A stretch of 64,000 bases of DNA from Blautia_A ammoniilytica. GTDB taxonomy: Bacteria; Bacillota; Clostridia; Lachnospirales; Lachnospiraceae. Where the stretch lies: the NCBI RefSeq assembly GCF_025566965.1, contig NZ_JAOQJL010000003.1, positions 1 through 64,000 of the forward strand, written 5' to 3'. A model generated the notes under the pieces. That model was not told the origin of the DNA and did no database searches. It saw nothing but the letters and a program-made list of their open reading frames with translations. This document shows, piece by piece, positions 41,215-50,317 of the stretch. Every line of letters starts with the position of its first letter. Position 1 is the first letter of the stretch. The position numbers and the translations under genes were made by a program.

Positions 41215-41838
41215 TTACTGATCTTCTCCAAGATCATCCAGTGTCTCTGACTCCTGCTCAGGTGCCTGATAGGAATTGGAGATAGCTGCTGCCTGTGCTG
41301 TCTGAGGAGCAAGCTCCTGACGGTTGTGATTAACCACATCCAGACAACTCTGAAGAGCTTCGAGAAATCCTTTATATTTGCCGCCTGCATCTTCCAGGGT
41401 CTGATTCAGTACTGAACCGATATTAGCCATCATATCATCTGTATAAGTAATGGCACTTAAACGAATGCTGTTAGCGTCCTGTGTAGCAGAATCCAGGATC
41501 TCCTGTGCCTGGCGGTTCGCTGCATTAATGGTCTCATTAGCCTGAGCATATGCCTTCTGCATGATCTCATGCTGGGTAACAAGCTCCTGTGCTTTTGCCT
41601 GTGCATCTGCGATCAGTGCATCTGCCTTGGACTGTGCATCCTCCAAAATGGCATCTTTATTGCTGATGATCTTCTGATAACGTTTGATCTCATCCGGAGT
41701 CTTCAGTCTGAGTTCACGAAGAAGTTCTTCGATCTCCTCTTTATTGACAACGATCTTGGTTGTAGAAAGAGGCTGGTATTTACAACTATCTACATACTCT
41801 TCAATCTCTTCAATGATCTGTTCAATTCTGCTGCTCAT
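41215..41838 (-). CDS. Coiled-coil protein of unknown function
   Basis: 207 residues, AAGGAGAG before the ATG. Residues 1-60 are helical with acidic repeats; 60-130 form an Ala/Gln-rich coiled coil (DAQSKADALIADAQAKAQEL, NAANRQAQEILDSA) like ATP-synthase stalk or DivIVA-like proteins. No membrane helix. Its place next to coaD and ylbJ suggests a cell-cycle or envelope role, but the function is unknown. Confidence 0.75.
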   Translation of the reverse strand: MSSRIEQIIEEIEEYVDSCKYQPLSTTKIVVNKEEIEELLRELRLKTPDEIKRYQKIISNKDAILEDAQSKADALIADAQAKAQELVTQHEIMQKAYAQANETINAANRQAQEILDSATQDANSIRLSAITYTDDMMANIGSVLNQTLEDAGGKYKGFLEALQSCLDVVNHNRQELAPQTAQAAAISNSYQAPEQESETLDDLGEDQ

Positions 41839-41850
41839 AGTACACTCTCC

Positions 41851-42348
41851 TTATTTTTCTCTATTTCTTAACTGGTACATCTTCGCTCTTACTGCCTCTG
41901 TGATCTGAGGAGGGGCAAACTTGCTGATATCCCCGTCGAACATGGCCACTTCCTTCATAATCGTAGAACTTAAATATGCATACTCCAGACTGGTGGTCAG
42001 AAATACTGTATCCACATCCGGTGCAAGCACACGATTAGTCTGTGCCATCTGAAGCTCATACTCAAAATCCGTAACAGCCCGAAGCCCGCGAACGATGACC
42101 TGTGCCTTATTTTCTCTGGCAAAATTAACGGAAAGTCCGTTAAAAGGCTTAATAACAACATTTGGGATATGTTCCGTAGCCTTTTCTAGTATATTAACAC
42201 GTTCTTCTACAGAAAACAACGGACTTTTTGCAGAATTATGCAAAACTCCCACGATCACTTTGTCAAAGGAAACACTGGCTCTCTGAATCACATCCAGATG
42301 CCCATAAGTTGCCGGGTCAAAGCTTCCCGGATAAACTGCAACTACCAT
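41851..42348 (-). CDS. coaD: Phosphopantetheine adenylyltransferase
   Basis: 165 residues. Nucleotidyltransferase motifs YPGSFDPATYGHLDVI (T/HxGH) and VRGLRAVTDFEYELQMA, with LSSTIMKEV near the end (S-T-x-x-KE). It makes dephospho-CoA, the fourth step of CoA synthesis. The ribosome site is weak (GAGTGAGAG). Lies downstream of rsmD as in Bacillus. Confidence 0.96.
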   Translation of the reverse strand: MVVAVYPGSFDPATYGHLDVIQRASVSFDKVIVGVLHNSAKSPLFSVEERVNILEKATEHIPNVVIKPFNGLSVNFARENKAQVIVRGLRAVTDFEYELQMAQTNRVLAPDVDTVFLTTSLEYAYLSSTIMKEVAMFDGDISKFAPPQITEAVRAKMYQLRNREK

Positions 42349-42389
42349 GTATGATGTTCTCTCACTCTCTTCAGGATTTACAGATGTGT

Positions 42390-42947
42390 TCAGTTCTCTT
42401 TTCTGGTTATGAATACATGCTTATTGGTCTTATATTCCTTGGAACGCAGCTGTGCAAATCCCATGGAATCAAGATAATCAAAATCAGTATCCAGATCAGC
42501 CTCCACAATGATCAGCGTATGCTCATCTACAAGACTGCTATCTGCAAGATAAGCCAGAACCTGCTGCTCCAGATCCTGTCTGTAAGGCGGATCCATAAAA
42601 ATGCAGTCAAAACTCTCTCCGCCTTCCAGGGAGCGTAATGCCTGCAGCACATCCATGGAAAGCAGTTTACCACTATCTGCAAGTTTTGTAAATGAAAGAT
42701 TTTCCCTGATGCATGCACAAGCCTTAGGGTTCTTTTCAACAAAGACTGCAAATGCTGCGCCACGGCTCAGTGCTTCTATGCCAATGGCTCCACTGCCGCT
42801 GAACAGATCAAGAAAACGGCAATCCGGGATCTCAGGCTGCAGCATATTGAAAAGAGTCTCTTTGATACGGTCTGTAGTAGGACGGGTCTCCATCCCAGGT
42901 ACTGTTTTTAAGTTTAAACGTCTTGCCTTTCCTGCGATCACTCTCAT
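42390..42947 (-). CDS. rsmD: 16S rRNA (guanine(966)-N2)-methyltransferase
   Basis: 185 residues from the ATG at 42947, which overlaps the mgsA stop (ATGA). MRVIAGKARRLNLKTVPG is the classic start; LDLFSGSGAIGIEALSRGA is the S-adenosylmethionine loop and IFMDPPYR the catalytic DPPY motif. It methylates G966 of 16S rRNA in the 30S subunit. Confidence 0.95.
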   Translation of the reverse strand: MRVIAGKARRLNLKTVPGMETRPTTDRIKETLFNMLQPEIPDCRFLDLFSGSGAIGIEALSRGAAFAVFVEKNPKACACIRENLSFTKLADSGKLLSMDVLQALRSLEGGESFDCIFMDPPYRQDLEQQVLAYLADSSLVDEHTLIIVEADLDTDFDYLDSMGFAQLRSKEYKTNKHVFITRKEN

Positions 42948-43339
42948 TTCAGATTCAGTCTCCAATCCAGATCGCCTCTTGCAAGTCCAAGGATCAGAAG
43001 CTCTGCTGTAGCGATATTGGTAGCAACAGGGATATTGTACTGGTCGCAGCGTCTCACAATAGCTGTGATATCCGGTTCCTTTGGATCGATCATAACAGGA
43101 TTGTAGAACAGAATGACCATATCCAGATCCTGGCGCTCTACCATCTCCATAAACTGCTTGTCACCGCCAATGCTTCCTGCCAGGAATTTGTGTACATGAA
43201 GGCTGGTAGCCTCCTCGATCCTGCGGCCTGTAGTGCCTGTAGCATATACTTCATGTTTTGCCAGGATATTCTTGTAGGCGATGCAAAAATCTTCGATCAA
43301 AACTTTTTTACTATTATGTGCGATGATTCCTAAATTCAT
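42944..43339 (-). CDS. mgsA: Methylglyoxal synthase
   Basis: 131 residues from the ATG at 43339 (AAGGGAG 5 bp upstream). Typical blocks NLGIIAHNSKKVLIEDFCIA, ATGTTGRRIEEATSL, SGP-like loop as AGSIGGDKQF, and FYNPVMIDPKEPDITAIVR with the catalytic Asp. It converts dihydroxyacetone phosphate to methylglyoxal, a bypass of lower glycolysis when phosphate is short. Coupled to rsmD. Confidence 0.92.
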   Translation of the reverse strand: MNLGIIAHNSKKVLIEDFCIAYKNILAKHEVYATGTTGRRIEEATSLHVHKFLAGSIGGDKQFMEMVERQDLDMVILFYNPVMIDPKEPDITAIVRRCDQYNIPVATNIATAELLILGLARGDLDWRLNLK

Positions 43340-43540
43340 GGTTACTCCCTTTCTCATGTCCAAATCTTCCAAGACATACAGGTCTGCAAACTGCAGTCTC
43401 CATACAGATTCTCATCACGATTCTTTATTAAAATTCTTCTTTTCCGTTTTATTATAACAAATGTATAAAAGAAGTGCAATTAAATCTTGAAAAATTAGGC
43501 AAATTTTTAGCTGATATTTTTCCTCTTCACAGCAATAAAT

Positions 43541-43600
43541 TATCTCAGTCGAGAAAACTCCCACCTCTTTCAGGTGGCGAGTAACAGTTCGACTTGAATT
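43541..43600 (-). repeat. R1 structured repeat, copy B
   Basis: Hairpin ACTCCCACCT-ctttc-AGGTGGCGAGT (43556-43581, one bulge) inside a short AGTCGA/TCGACT stem (43547-43552, 43589-43594). On the minus strand it matches the right half of copy A. Lies between mgsA and the 949-residue protein gene; the rest of the 43340-43669 gap shows no gene. Confidence 0.75.
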
Positions 43601-43669
43601 TTCGTACATCATACAAAAACAACCGAATAACGATGTACTAGTTATCACCGCCACAATCATAATTATCGT

Positions 43670-46519
43670 TTACTTTTTCACTGTCACATAAATCACTGCT
43701 TTTTTCTTTCCAGAACGTATAGTAATCCTTGCTTTTCCTGTTTTTCTGGCTGTGATCACTCCAGATTTGCTTACTCTTACCACTGATGTGGACGAGGAGG
43801 TATATTTTACTGTTTCCCTGGAAGTAATCGGCAAGATCACAGGTGTTAGTTTGTGTCTAAAACCTTTCTTTATAAGTAGATTCTTTTTCGATATGCGGAT
43901 ACTTGCTGTTTGCACTGGATCTTTCTGTACCTTCACCTGAATCTTTGCCTGAAGTCCACTATTCAATGTTACGGTTACTGTTGCTTTCCCGGTCTTTTTC
44001 CCTGCTTTCAGAATGCCCTTTTTATTGACTGTAACAACTTTTTTATTGCTGGATTTCCAAGATTTTACAGAATCTCCTTTTGCATATGTAACCTTTACCT
44101 TGTTTGTGGACTGCCCTACTTTTAACGGAACAGTTTTTACATTTACACGGATCACAGGCTTAAAGTTTGCCCCGGAAGTTCCTTCCTGCCCCTGTATTCC
44201 TTCATTAGTCTGGCCTTTATCTGGCGCAATAGCTGATTGTGATTTATCAGATGGTTGCGGGACTGTAGTAGGCTGTGGAGCTGCAGTAGGCTGTAGAGCA
44301 GCAGTTGGTTGTGGAGCTGCAGTAGGTTGTGGAGCTGCAGTAGGTTGTGGAGCTGCAGTAGGTTGTGGGACTGTGGTGGGCTTCGGCGCACTGGTAGGCT
44401 GTGGTGTATCTGTGATCTCATAAAGCTTAAGATCCGGCTTCTGTGTGGTATCACGCCAGTAGGTTTCCCCTACACTGTCATAATTAGTGGTGATTCTTTT
44501 TCCCTGCACAGCTTTTAGACGGACACTATTACCCACCAAAACCCCTTCTGTATAAGCTGCACCTGCTGTAACACTGCTGTTTCCCGGCATCTGGCTTGCG
44601 CCGCCTTCCAGATATGCTTCTTTCGTATTAATGGTGCCGTTTCCCGCAACTCCATGGCCACCCTGATCACTGTGGCCTGTTCCTCCTACAGCGATCAGCT
44701 TGCCTTCTCCTGTTACCTGACTATTTTCCAGTATCAGCGCATTTCCGCCTACCGAAGTGGTAGCGATCTTTCCGCCGCCAAATACAGCCAACACACTATT
44801 CTTCTCAATGTTCAGACTTCCGGAGGATACCTTTATGGCAGGCTGTCCGCTGTAGCTTTTCTTTGTAGCGGGATCTGTTCCTGTGGGAGCGTCATCTCCA
44901 CGTACATAAACCTCTCCCCGGATCACCCCATTCCCATTCACCTGTATTACAGGTGAAATATTCTGACGTATCCAGCTGCCGTTAGCGAGAAAGTTTGTAT
45001 TTGAATAGATGATGGAGTTTTCCAGGATTCCGCCTGTATCAAGGATGATCTGTCCATTAATAGAAGTTCCTGTAAGGAATTTCCCGGAATAATCATCGTA
45101 GTTAACAGAAAGCCTTCCTCCATCCATCACTTCTACCTGTCCATGAAGAGAAGAATCCCGAAGATTCAGCATACCACCATTTTCAACCAGAATCTTCACA
45201 CTGCTTAGGATTTTCATATTTACCATGGTCAATGTACATCCATTGGGAACGATCAGCGTCTGTACCGGATCCTTTTCCACTGAATATCCCAGTTCTCCGT
45301 AAGTACCACTTGTATGGGAGCCGTACCATGCCTTGATCTGTGTTGGTACCGTTACAGTTTCATTTACCCCTCCGAAATTAGGAATAGCCCACGGCTCCAT
45401 ATCATACATGTATTTGCCATCGGCTGTCTGTACTGCGTTTTCCAGTTTCAGATAATCCTCCAGCTTTTCATTTCTTGCAAATATTTTAAAATATAATTCA
45501 TTACTTACTGCAGTTCTGCCTGTTTCATCTGTAACTGTTACACTTACCGGATAGGTACCTACTTTATCCGGTACACCGCTTAAGGAAAGAGAACTGTCCC
45601 AGATAGAATACACACCAGACATTCCGCAGGAATCTGTATCAATATTAACCTTTGTTCTTTTAGAATTAACACTTACAACAGTGCTAAGAGGCTTCCAGTC
45701 ATCTTCTGCAGGCTCATTTCCATCTGGAAGGATGGCAGCCTGAACCTCCACATTACTGTTTTTGTTGGAGGAAACTGAGGTAGATGCGCCACTGATCGCA
45801 TCGTATTTCTGCTGTCCTGTCAGTGCTCCTTCAAAGCTGCCTACTAATCTGACAAATAAAGTATTCTCTCCATCTGAAGGACCTTCCTTGCCATTACCTG
45901 CCTGTGCATCATAAACAACTACTCCAAAAGTATTTCCCTGCCCTTTTACCTGGAGCACAAGATCTTTATACTGCAGATTGGAAATGGTGATCAGATCACC
46001 GCTTTTCAGCATGCCGCTTCCACTTCCATCAAAATATATTTTATTTTCGGACGGAGCCAGATAATAAGCTTCAGACGAAAAAAGACCAAGTTTAGAATCT
46101 GTTTTTCTCCATTCCTTGCCATTTACAAGTATCTTGCTGATCCCATCAACATATCCGGATTCTCCAGCATATAATACCTGACTGTCATTATATCCGGAAC
46201 CATCTACAATACCAGTAAAATTGGGTGGTGTTTTCAACTCCAAAGAAGCTTCCCCTGAACTGAAAAGATCTGAATCACTATCTTCAAATACTGTTTCTTC
46301 AGGGCCGTCAGGCTGTTCTTTTACAGACGGCTCATCCTGATCAGAAAACTGTATTGTATCAACAGATGCGGATGCTTCTGAATCATCTGTAAAAATCTCT
46401 TCATCCTGTACATCAACCAGCTGTGTATCTGTTTCCTGTTCTGCTGCCAGAAGCAGCCCCTGATCAAAAGAACTGACAAGCAATGCCACAGCTCCAAGGA
46501 GTGCTATTTTCTTCTTCAT
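43670..46519 (-). CDS. Large secreted surface protein with Pro-rich repeats and Big2 domains
   Basis: 949 residues; AGAGGT precedes the ATG. Signal peptide 1-26, acidic region to ~85, a beta-rich segment (100-345) ending in an Ig-like domain (VPDKVGTYPVSVTVTDETGR), a repetitive beta-helix-like region (~400-700), then PTAAPQ repeats and two Big2-type domains at the C-terminus (KSWKSSNKKVVTVNKKG; VKYTSSSTSVVRVSKSG). No sortase or SLH motif. Likely a wall-associated adhesin-like protein. It is transcribed away from the LytTR-PAS regulator and may be its target. Confidence 0.8.
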   Translation of the reverse strand: MKKKIALLGAVALLVSSFDQGLLLAAEQETDTQLVDVQDEEIFTDDSEASASVDTIQFSDQDEPSVKEQPDGPEETVFEDSDSDLFSSGEASLELKTPPNFTGIVDGSGYNDSQVLYAGESGYVDGISKILVNGKEWRKTDSKLGLFSSEAYYLAPSENKIYFDGSGSGMLKSGDLITISNLQYKDLVLQVKGQGNTFGVVVYDAQAGNGKEGPSDGENTLFVRLVGSFEGALTGQQKYDAISGASTSVSSNKNSNVEVQAAILPDGNEPAEDDWKPLSTVVSVNSKRTKVNIDTDSCGMSGVYSIWDSSLSLSGVPDKVGTYPVSVTVTDETGRTAVSNELYFKIFARNEKLEDYLKLENAVQTADGKYMYDMEPWAIPNFGGVNETVTVPTQIKAWYGSHTSGTYGELGYSVEKDPVQTLIVPNGCTLTMVNMKILSSVKILVENGGMLNLRDSSLHGQVEVMDGGRLSVNYDDYSGKFLTGTSINGQIILDTGGILENSIIYSNTNFLANGSWIRQNISPVIQVNGNGVIRGEVYVRGDDAPTGTDPATKKSYSGQPAIKVSSGSLNIEKNSVLAVFGGGKIATTSVGGNALILENSQVTGEGKLIAVGGTGHSDQGGHGVAGNGTINTKEAYLEGGASQMPGNSSVTAGAAYTEGVLVGNSVRLKAVQGKRITTNYDSVGETYWRDTTQKPDLKLYEITDTPQPTSAPKPTTVPQPTAAPQPTAAPQPTAAPQPTAALQPTAAPQPTTVPQPSDKSQSAIAPDKGQTNEGIQGQEGTSGANFKPVIRVNVKTVPLKVGQSTNKVKVTYAKGDSVKSWKSSNKKVVTVNKKGILKAGKKTGKATVTVTLNSGLQAKIQVKVQKDPVQTASIRISKKNLLIKKGFRHKLTPVILPITSRETVKYTSSSTSVVRVSKSGVITARKTGKARITIRSGKKKAVIYVTVKK
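44245..44410 (-). repeat. Coding PQPTAA/PTTVPQ repeats
   Basis: Tandem 18-bp units encoding Pro-Gln-Pro-Thr-Ala-Ala in the spacer of the 949-residue protein; expected to vary in number. Confidence 0.85.
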
Positions 46520-46631
46520 TTGTTCGTACCTCTTTCATATTGTTAGCGTGTGCTTATATATATTATATACCACTAACGTGATAATAGCATATCAAACTCA
46601 ATTTCGCAATACACAACTTTCAGTAGGCAAG

Positions 46632-46665
46632 AAAACAAGTCATTCATCGTCAAAAACAAGTCATT
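46632..46665 (+). promoter_or_regulatory. Two direct repeats spaced 21 bp (LytTR-type site)
   Basis: AAAACAAGTCATT occurs at 46632-46644 and 46653-46665, period 21 bp, two helical turns. LytTR regulators such as ComE and AgrA bind 9-bp direct repeats with this period, and ACAAGTCAT fits the ComE-like form at most positions. The second repeat ends 13 bp before a -35 box. Confidence 0.6.
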
Positions 46666-46678
46666 AACATCACTCCCC

Positions 46679-46707
46679 TTGATTTTGCCGAATTCAAATG
46701 CTATACT
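46679..46707 (+). promoter_or_regulatory. Promoter of the candidate small RNA
   Basis: TTGATT (46679-46684), 17 bp, TATACT (46702-46707) on the plus strand; start predicted near 46714. Confidence 0.7.
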
Positions 46708-46713
46708 GAATCA

Positions 46714-46809
46714 TGCTAAACTGATTGATGATATTATTATTTAAATAAATCTTAAAACAAGTCATTGAATCAACACCCTTGCAGAATTATGCCTGCAAGG
46801 GTGTTTTTT
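46714..46809 (+). ncRNA. Candidate ~96-nt small RNA
   Basis: A promoter with an upstream direct-repeat site, no open frame, and a strong terminator within 100 bp. The transcript carries a third copy of AAAACAAGTCATT (46754-46766) just before the terminator. It ends 200 bp before the LytTR-PAS gene. It may be an independent regulatory RNA or an attenuated leader of that gene. Confidence 0.55.
46772..46809 (+). terminator. Strong terminator between surface protein and LytTR-PAS gene
   Basis: A 13-bp stem (AACACCCTTGCAG/CTGCAAGGGTGTT), 8-nt loop, then TTTT on the plus strand. Confidence 0.88.
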
Positions 46810-47008
46810 GTGTTTCTTTTTATTTTAAATGTGTTTTATTCTCATTCCGTCTTCATAGGTGAAAATTATATACATAGCATTAATGCTGTTTATTTACATT
46901 TATCGCTGCATTTTTGTTTTAATATTTTATTTTAGGACTTTTGATTGTATTTTTATGCATATTATGTTATGCTTAAAGCAACTTATGACAATATGTGTGG
47001 AGGCAATT

Positions 47009-47710
47009 ATGAGCAGAGTTCAGTATCTTTTTCGTTCCCGTAATATTATACCGGATACTATCAAATACATTGTACGAGAAGACAAAAGAAGTGTTATATA
47101 TTTTATGGATAATCAGAAGATTTCTACCAGCATTCCTATGAAAGAGATCATGACAATGCTCCCGGAGAAGGATTTTGTCAGCATTCAAAAAGGCGTGATC
47201 GTTGCAGTCAAGCAGATCTTAGATATCTCTAATTCAGGAGTATATACTATGACAGACGGCAAGATCATCCAGGGCAGAAAGCGTTATCTCAGTGAACACA
47301 AGAACCGGCGTGCTGCTCTTGCACTGCATGTAGCAGATGCAGAAGGTAACTTTTATCCCCCTATGGGACTTTTGGAAAAATGCAGCCTTTTAGACGATCT
47401 TCCCCTGCCCTACTGTGTGATCGAGTTGGTATTTGACAAGGCAGGAAAGGGGATTGATTTTATTTTCCGCTACTGCAACAAGGCCATGTCTACCCTTACA
47501 AGTTTTTCATCTGAGGCAATGATCGGTCACTCATTTTATGAGATTTTTTCCAATGGCGATAAGAAATGGCTGATCACTTATGCAGATGTTGCCTTAAATG
47601 GCGGACAGCATGTGATCCGTGATATTGGGCCTGATCCGGAGAAGTCCATGAATGTTTACTGTTATCAGCCTGCGGATGGGTACTGTGCCTGTGTTCTGGT
47701 GCAGGAATGA
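47009..47710 (+). CDS. LytTR DNA-binding protein with PAS-like sensor domain
   Basis: 233 residues from the ATG at 47009 (GGAGG 5 bp upstream); the longer frame to 46859 is AT-rich and lacks a site. Residues ~15-100 form a LytTR domain (IKYIVREDKRSVIYFMDNQK, DFVSIQKGVIVAVKQILDIS, DGKIIQGRKRYLSEHK). Residues ~120-233 look like a PAS domain (LPYCVIELVFDKAGKGIDFIFRYCNKAM, GHSFYEIFSNGDK). No receiver domain or kinase nearby, so it is likely a one-component sensor-regulator. The direct repeats upstream are plausible sites. Confidence 0.83.
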   Translation: MSRVQYLFRSRNIIPDTIKYIVREDKRSVIYFMDNQKISTSIPMKEIMTMLPEKDFVSIQKGVIVAVKQILDISNSGVYTMTDGKIIQGRKRYLSEHKNRRAALALHVADAEGNFYPPMGLLEKCSLLDDLPLPYCVIELVFDKAGKGIDFIFRYCNKAMSTLTSFSSEAMIGHSFYEIFSNGDKKWLITYADVALNGGQHVIRDIGPDPEKSMNVYCYQPADGYCACVLVQE

Positions 47711-47764
47711 TCTGTTTTTCACGTAAATCATCACTTATAAAGAAACGTGCGCCGCAAGGCGCAC

Positions 47765-47812
47765 ACAGCAAAAGCCGATGAAAGGGTCTCCCTTCCACCG
47801 GCTTTCTTTTGT
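47765..47812. terminator. Bidirectional terminator, LytTR gene / nfnB
   Basis: AAAGCCGATG...CACCGGCTTT hairpin with TCTTTTG on the plus side and TGCTGTG after TTTT on the minus side, between convergent genes. A second small hairpin CGCC-gcaa-GGCG precedes it. Confidence 0.75.
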
Positions 47813-47846
47813 TGATTACTATTGATGGATCATTATTGACTGATCA

Positions 47847-49244
47847 TTATTTAGCATATTTGGACTTGATATATTCGTCAATTCCTCTTGCGCCTGCTTT
47901 ACCTGCACCCATAGCAAGGATAACGGTTGCAGCGCCTGTTACAGCATCACCGCCTGCATATACGCCCTCTTTGGAGGTCTTGCCGAACTCCTCGTCAGCG
48001 ATAATACATTTTCTCTTATTAATATCCAGACCAATGGTAGTGGAAGAGATCAGCGGGTTCGGGCTTGTTCCAAGAGACATGATCACTGTGTCTACATCAA
48101 TTGTAAACTCAGAGCCAGGGATCTCTACAGGACGTCTTCTGCCGGATGCATCAGGCTCACCTAATTCCATACGGATGCATTTAATACCGGTTACCCAGTC
48201 TTTGTCATCTGTAAGGATCTCAACAGGATTGCAAAGAAGGTTGAAGTTTACGCCTTCCTCTTTTGCATGATGTACTTCCTCTGCTCTGGCAGGAAGCTCT
48301 GCCTCAGAACGTCTGTAAATAATATGTACCTCAGCTCCAAGACGAAGTGCTGTTCTGGCTGCATCCATTGCAACATTACCGCCGCCTACAACAGCAACCT
48401 TCTTGCCATGTGCGATAGGTGTATCATAATCCTCACGGAATGCTTTCATAAGGTTGTTACGGGTCAGAAACTCATTTGCAGAGAATACGCCGTTGGCCTG
48501 CTCGCCCGGAATACCCATGAACATAGGAAGACCAGCACCGGATCCGATAAATACAGCCTCAAAGCCTTCATCCTGTAACAGTTCATCGATGGTAACAGAT
48601 TTACCAATGATTACATTTGTCTCGATCTTAACGCCAAGAGATTTAACATTCTCAACCTCTGCAGCAACTACTTTGTCCTTAGGAAGACGGAACTCAGGAA
48701 TACCATAAACAAGAACGCCGCCTGCCTTGTGAAGAGCCTCGAAAATAGTTACATCATAACCAAGCTTTGCAAGATCTCCTGCACAGGTAAGTCCGGAAGG
48801 GCCAGAACCGATCACTGCTACCTTATGACCATTTTTCTCTTTCGCAGCTGCAGGCTTAATGCCATTCTCTTTTGCCCAGTCAGCAACAAAACGCTCCAGC
48901 TTACCAATGGAAACAGCTTCACCCTTTTTGCCGCGGATACACTGACCCTCGCACTGTGTCTCCTGCGGACATACACGGCCGCACACTGCAGGAAGGGCAC
49001 TGGACTCACTGATGATCTGATATGCTTTTTCAAAATTGCCTTCTTTAACTTCATGTACAAATGCAGGAATGTTAATGGATACAGGGCATCCCTCAACGCA
49101 TTTTGCTTTTTTACAATTCAGGCAGCGCTCTGCCTCTTCCATTGCTTCTTCTTTATTATAACCCAGGCATACTTCGTCAAAGTTGGTTGCACGAACCTTA
49201 GGCTGCTGCTCTCTGACTGGTACTTTCTTTAATACGTCTCCCAT
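47847..49244 (-). CDS. NfnB / glutamate synthase small-subunit-like flavoprotein
   Basis: 465 residues. Two N-terminal 4Fe-4S motifs (CLNCKKAKCVEGCP; CGRVCPQETQCEGQC), an FAD-binding site (AVIGSGPSGLTCAGDLA) and an NAD(P) site (AVVGGGNVAMDAARTALRLG). This is the size and layout of NfnB, the large subunit of NADH-dependent ferredoxin:NADP+ oxidoreductase; databases often call it gltA. The preceding gene encodes an NfnA-like partner and overlaps by 1 bp (TAATG), which favours an electron-bifurcating transhydrogenase over glutamate synthase. No gltB is present. Confidence 0.88.
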   Translation of the reverse strand: MGDVLKKVPVREQQPKVRATNFDEVCLGYNKEEAMEEAERCLNCKKAKCVEGCPVSINIPAFVHEVKEGNFEKAYQIISESSALPAVCGRVCPQETQCEGQCIRGKKGEAVSIGKLERFVADWAKENGIKPAAAKEKNGHKVAVIGSGPSGLTCAGDLAKLGYDVTIFEALHKAGGVLVYGIPEFRLPKDKVVAAEVENVKSLGVKIETNVIIGKSVTIDELLQDEGFEAVFIGSGAGLPMFMGIPGEQANGVFSANEFLTRNNLMKAFREDYDTPIAHGKKVAVVGGGNVAMDAARTALRLGAEVHIIYRRSEAELPARAEEVHHAKEEGVNFNLLCNPVEILTDDKDWVTGIKCIRMELGEPDASGRRRPVEIPGSEFTIDVDTVIMSLGTSPNPLISSTTIGLDINKRKCIIADEEFGKTSKEGVYAGGDAVTGAATVILAMGAGKAGARGIDEYIKSKYAK

Positions 49245-50131
49245 TATTTGTCACCTCCGCAATGGCCGCATCCGCCGTGATGGGTATCTCCCTCTTTCAG
49301 CTTCAGAAGGGCACGGCCTTCTTCTGTCTTATACATCTGCATTCTCTTCATGGCAAGGTCAAAATCAACCTTGTGGCCATCAAACTCAGGTCCGTCCACA
49401 CATGCAAACTTCACTTCGCCATCAACGATCAGACGACAGGCTCCGCACATACCGGTTCCGTCTACCATGATCGGGTTCATGCTGACAACAGTAGGAATAT
49501 TCAGTTCTTTCGTAAGAAGACATACGAATTTCATCATGATCATAGGTCCGATGGCAACACATACATCATACTGTTTGCCCTGGTTCTGTACAAGATCACG
49601 GAGTACGTCTGTACCCATACCTTTGCGTACATAGGATCCATCATCTGTTGTTATGTAAAGGTTACATACCTTCTTCATTTCGTCTTCAAGGATAAGAAGA
49701 TCTTTTGTCTTTGCTCCTACGATAGCATCCGCAGTGATACCATGCTCATGGAGCCATTTAACCTGTGGATAAACAGGTGCTGTACCAACACCACCGGCAA
49801 CAAATACAATACGTTTTTTCTTAAGTTCTTCAATGTCCTCATGGACAAACTCAGACGGCTGGCCAAGTGGTCCTACAAAATCTTCAAAAGCGTCTCCTGC
49901 TTTCAGCTCTGACATCTTTGTGGTAGATGCTCCAATGGGCTGGAATACGATAGTCACAGTTCCCTTCTCAGAATCATAGTCGCAGATGGTAAGCGGAATC
50001 CTCTCGCCTACTTCGTCCACCTTAACGATCACAAACTGCCCCGGCAGGCAATGCTTTGCTACCCGAGGTGCTTCCACATCCATAAGGAAAACATTGGAAG
50101 ACAGTTTTTCTGCTCTCAGAATCTTATACAT
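49244..50131 (-). CDS. NfnA-like ferredoxin:NADP+ oxidoreductase subunit
   Basis: 295 residues from the ATG at 50131 (AGGAGG 5 bp upstream). FAD-binding region (ERIPLTICDYD), NAD region (IVFVAGGVGTAPVYPQVKWL), and a 2Fe-2S site (MCGACRLIVDGEVKFACVDGPEFDG). It ends in HHGGCGHCGGDK, a His/Cys-rich tail that could bind metal. With NfnB it forms the complex linking NADH, ferredoxin and NADPH in anaerobes; the same family includes sulfide dehydrogenase SudB. Confidence 0.88.
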   Translation of the reverse strand: MYKILRAEKLSSNVFLMDVEAPRVAKHCLPGQFVIVKVDEVGERIPLTICDYDSEKGTVTIVFQPIGASTTKMSELKAGDAFEDFVGPLGQPSEFVHEDIEELKKKRIVFVAGGVGTAPVYPQVKWLHEHGITADAIVGAKTKDLLILEDEMKKVCNLYITTDDGSYVRKGMGTDVLRDLVQNQGKQYDVCVAIGPMIMMKFVCLLTKELNIPTVVSMNPIMVDGTGMCGACRLIVDGEVKFACVDGPEFDGHKVDFDLAMKRMQMYKTEEGRALLKLKEGDTHHGGCGHCGGDK

Positions 50132-50317
50132 AATTCCCTCCTGGTATAAATATTTACAGGGGCTGGTGCGGGACACACCCACCCTGAATAAGTATGCCTG
50201 TAAGATCAGATGCATATTTATTCATGGATGTGCATTTATGCAACAGTTCCTTTTCTACTCTATCCGTATAACTATAGCACAGGAAAAGGAATTAATACAA
50301 CAGAAATTCGCAAAAAA

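Noticed and set aside
43415..43660. 81-codon minus-strand frame
   Set aside because: It is built across R1 copy B and AT-rich spacer, with no ribosome site.
44245..44410. CRISPR-like array
   Set aside because: The regular 18-bp units encode in-frame PQPTAA repeats and have no spacers.
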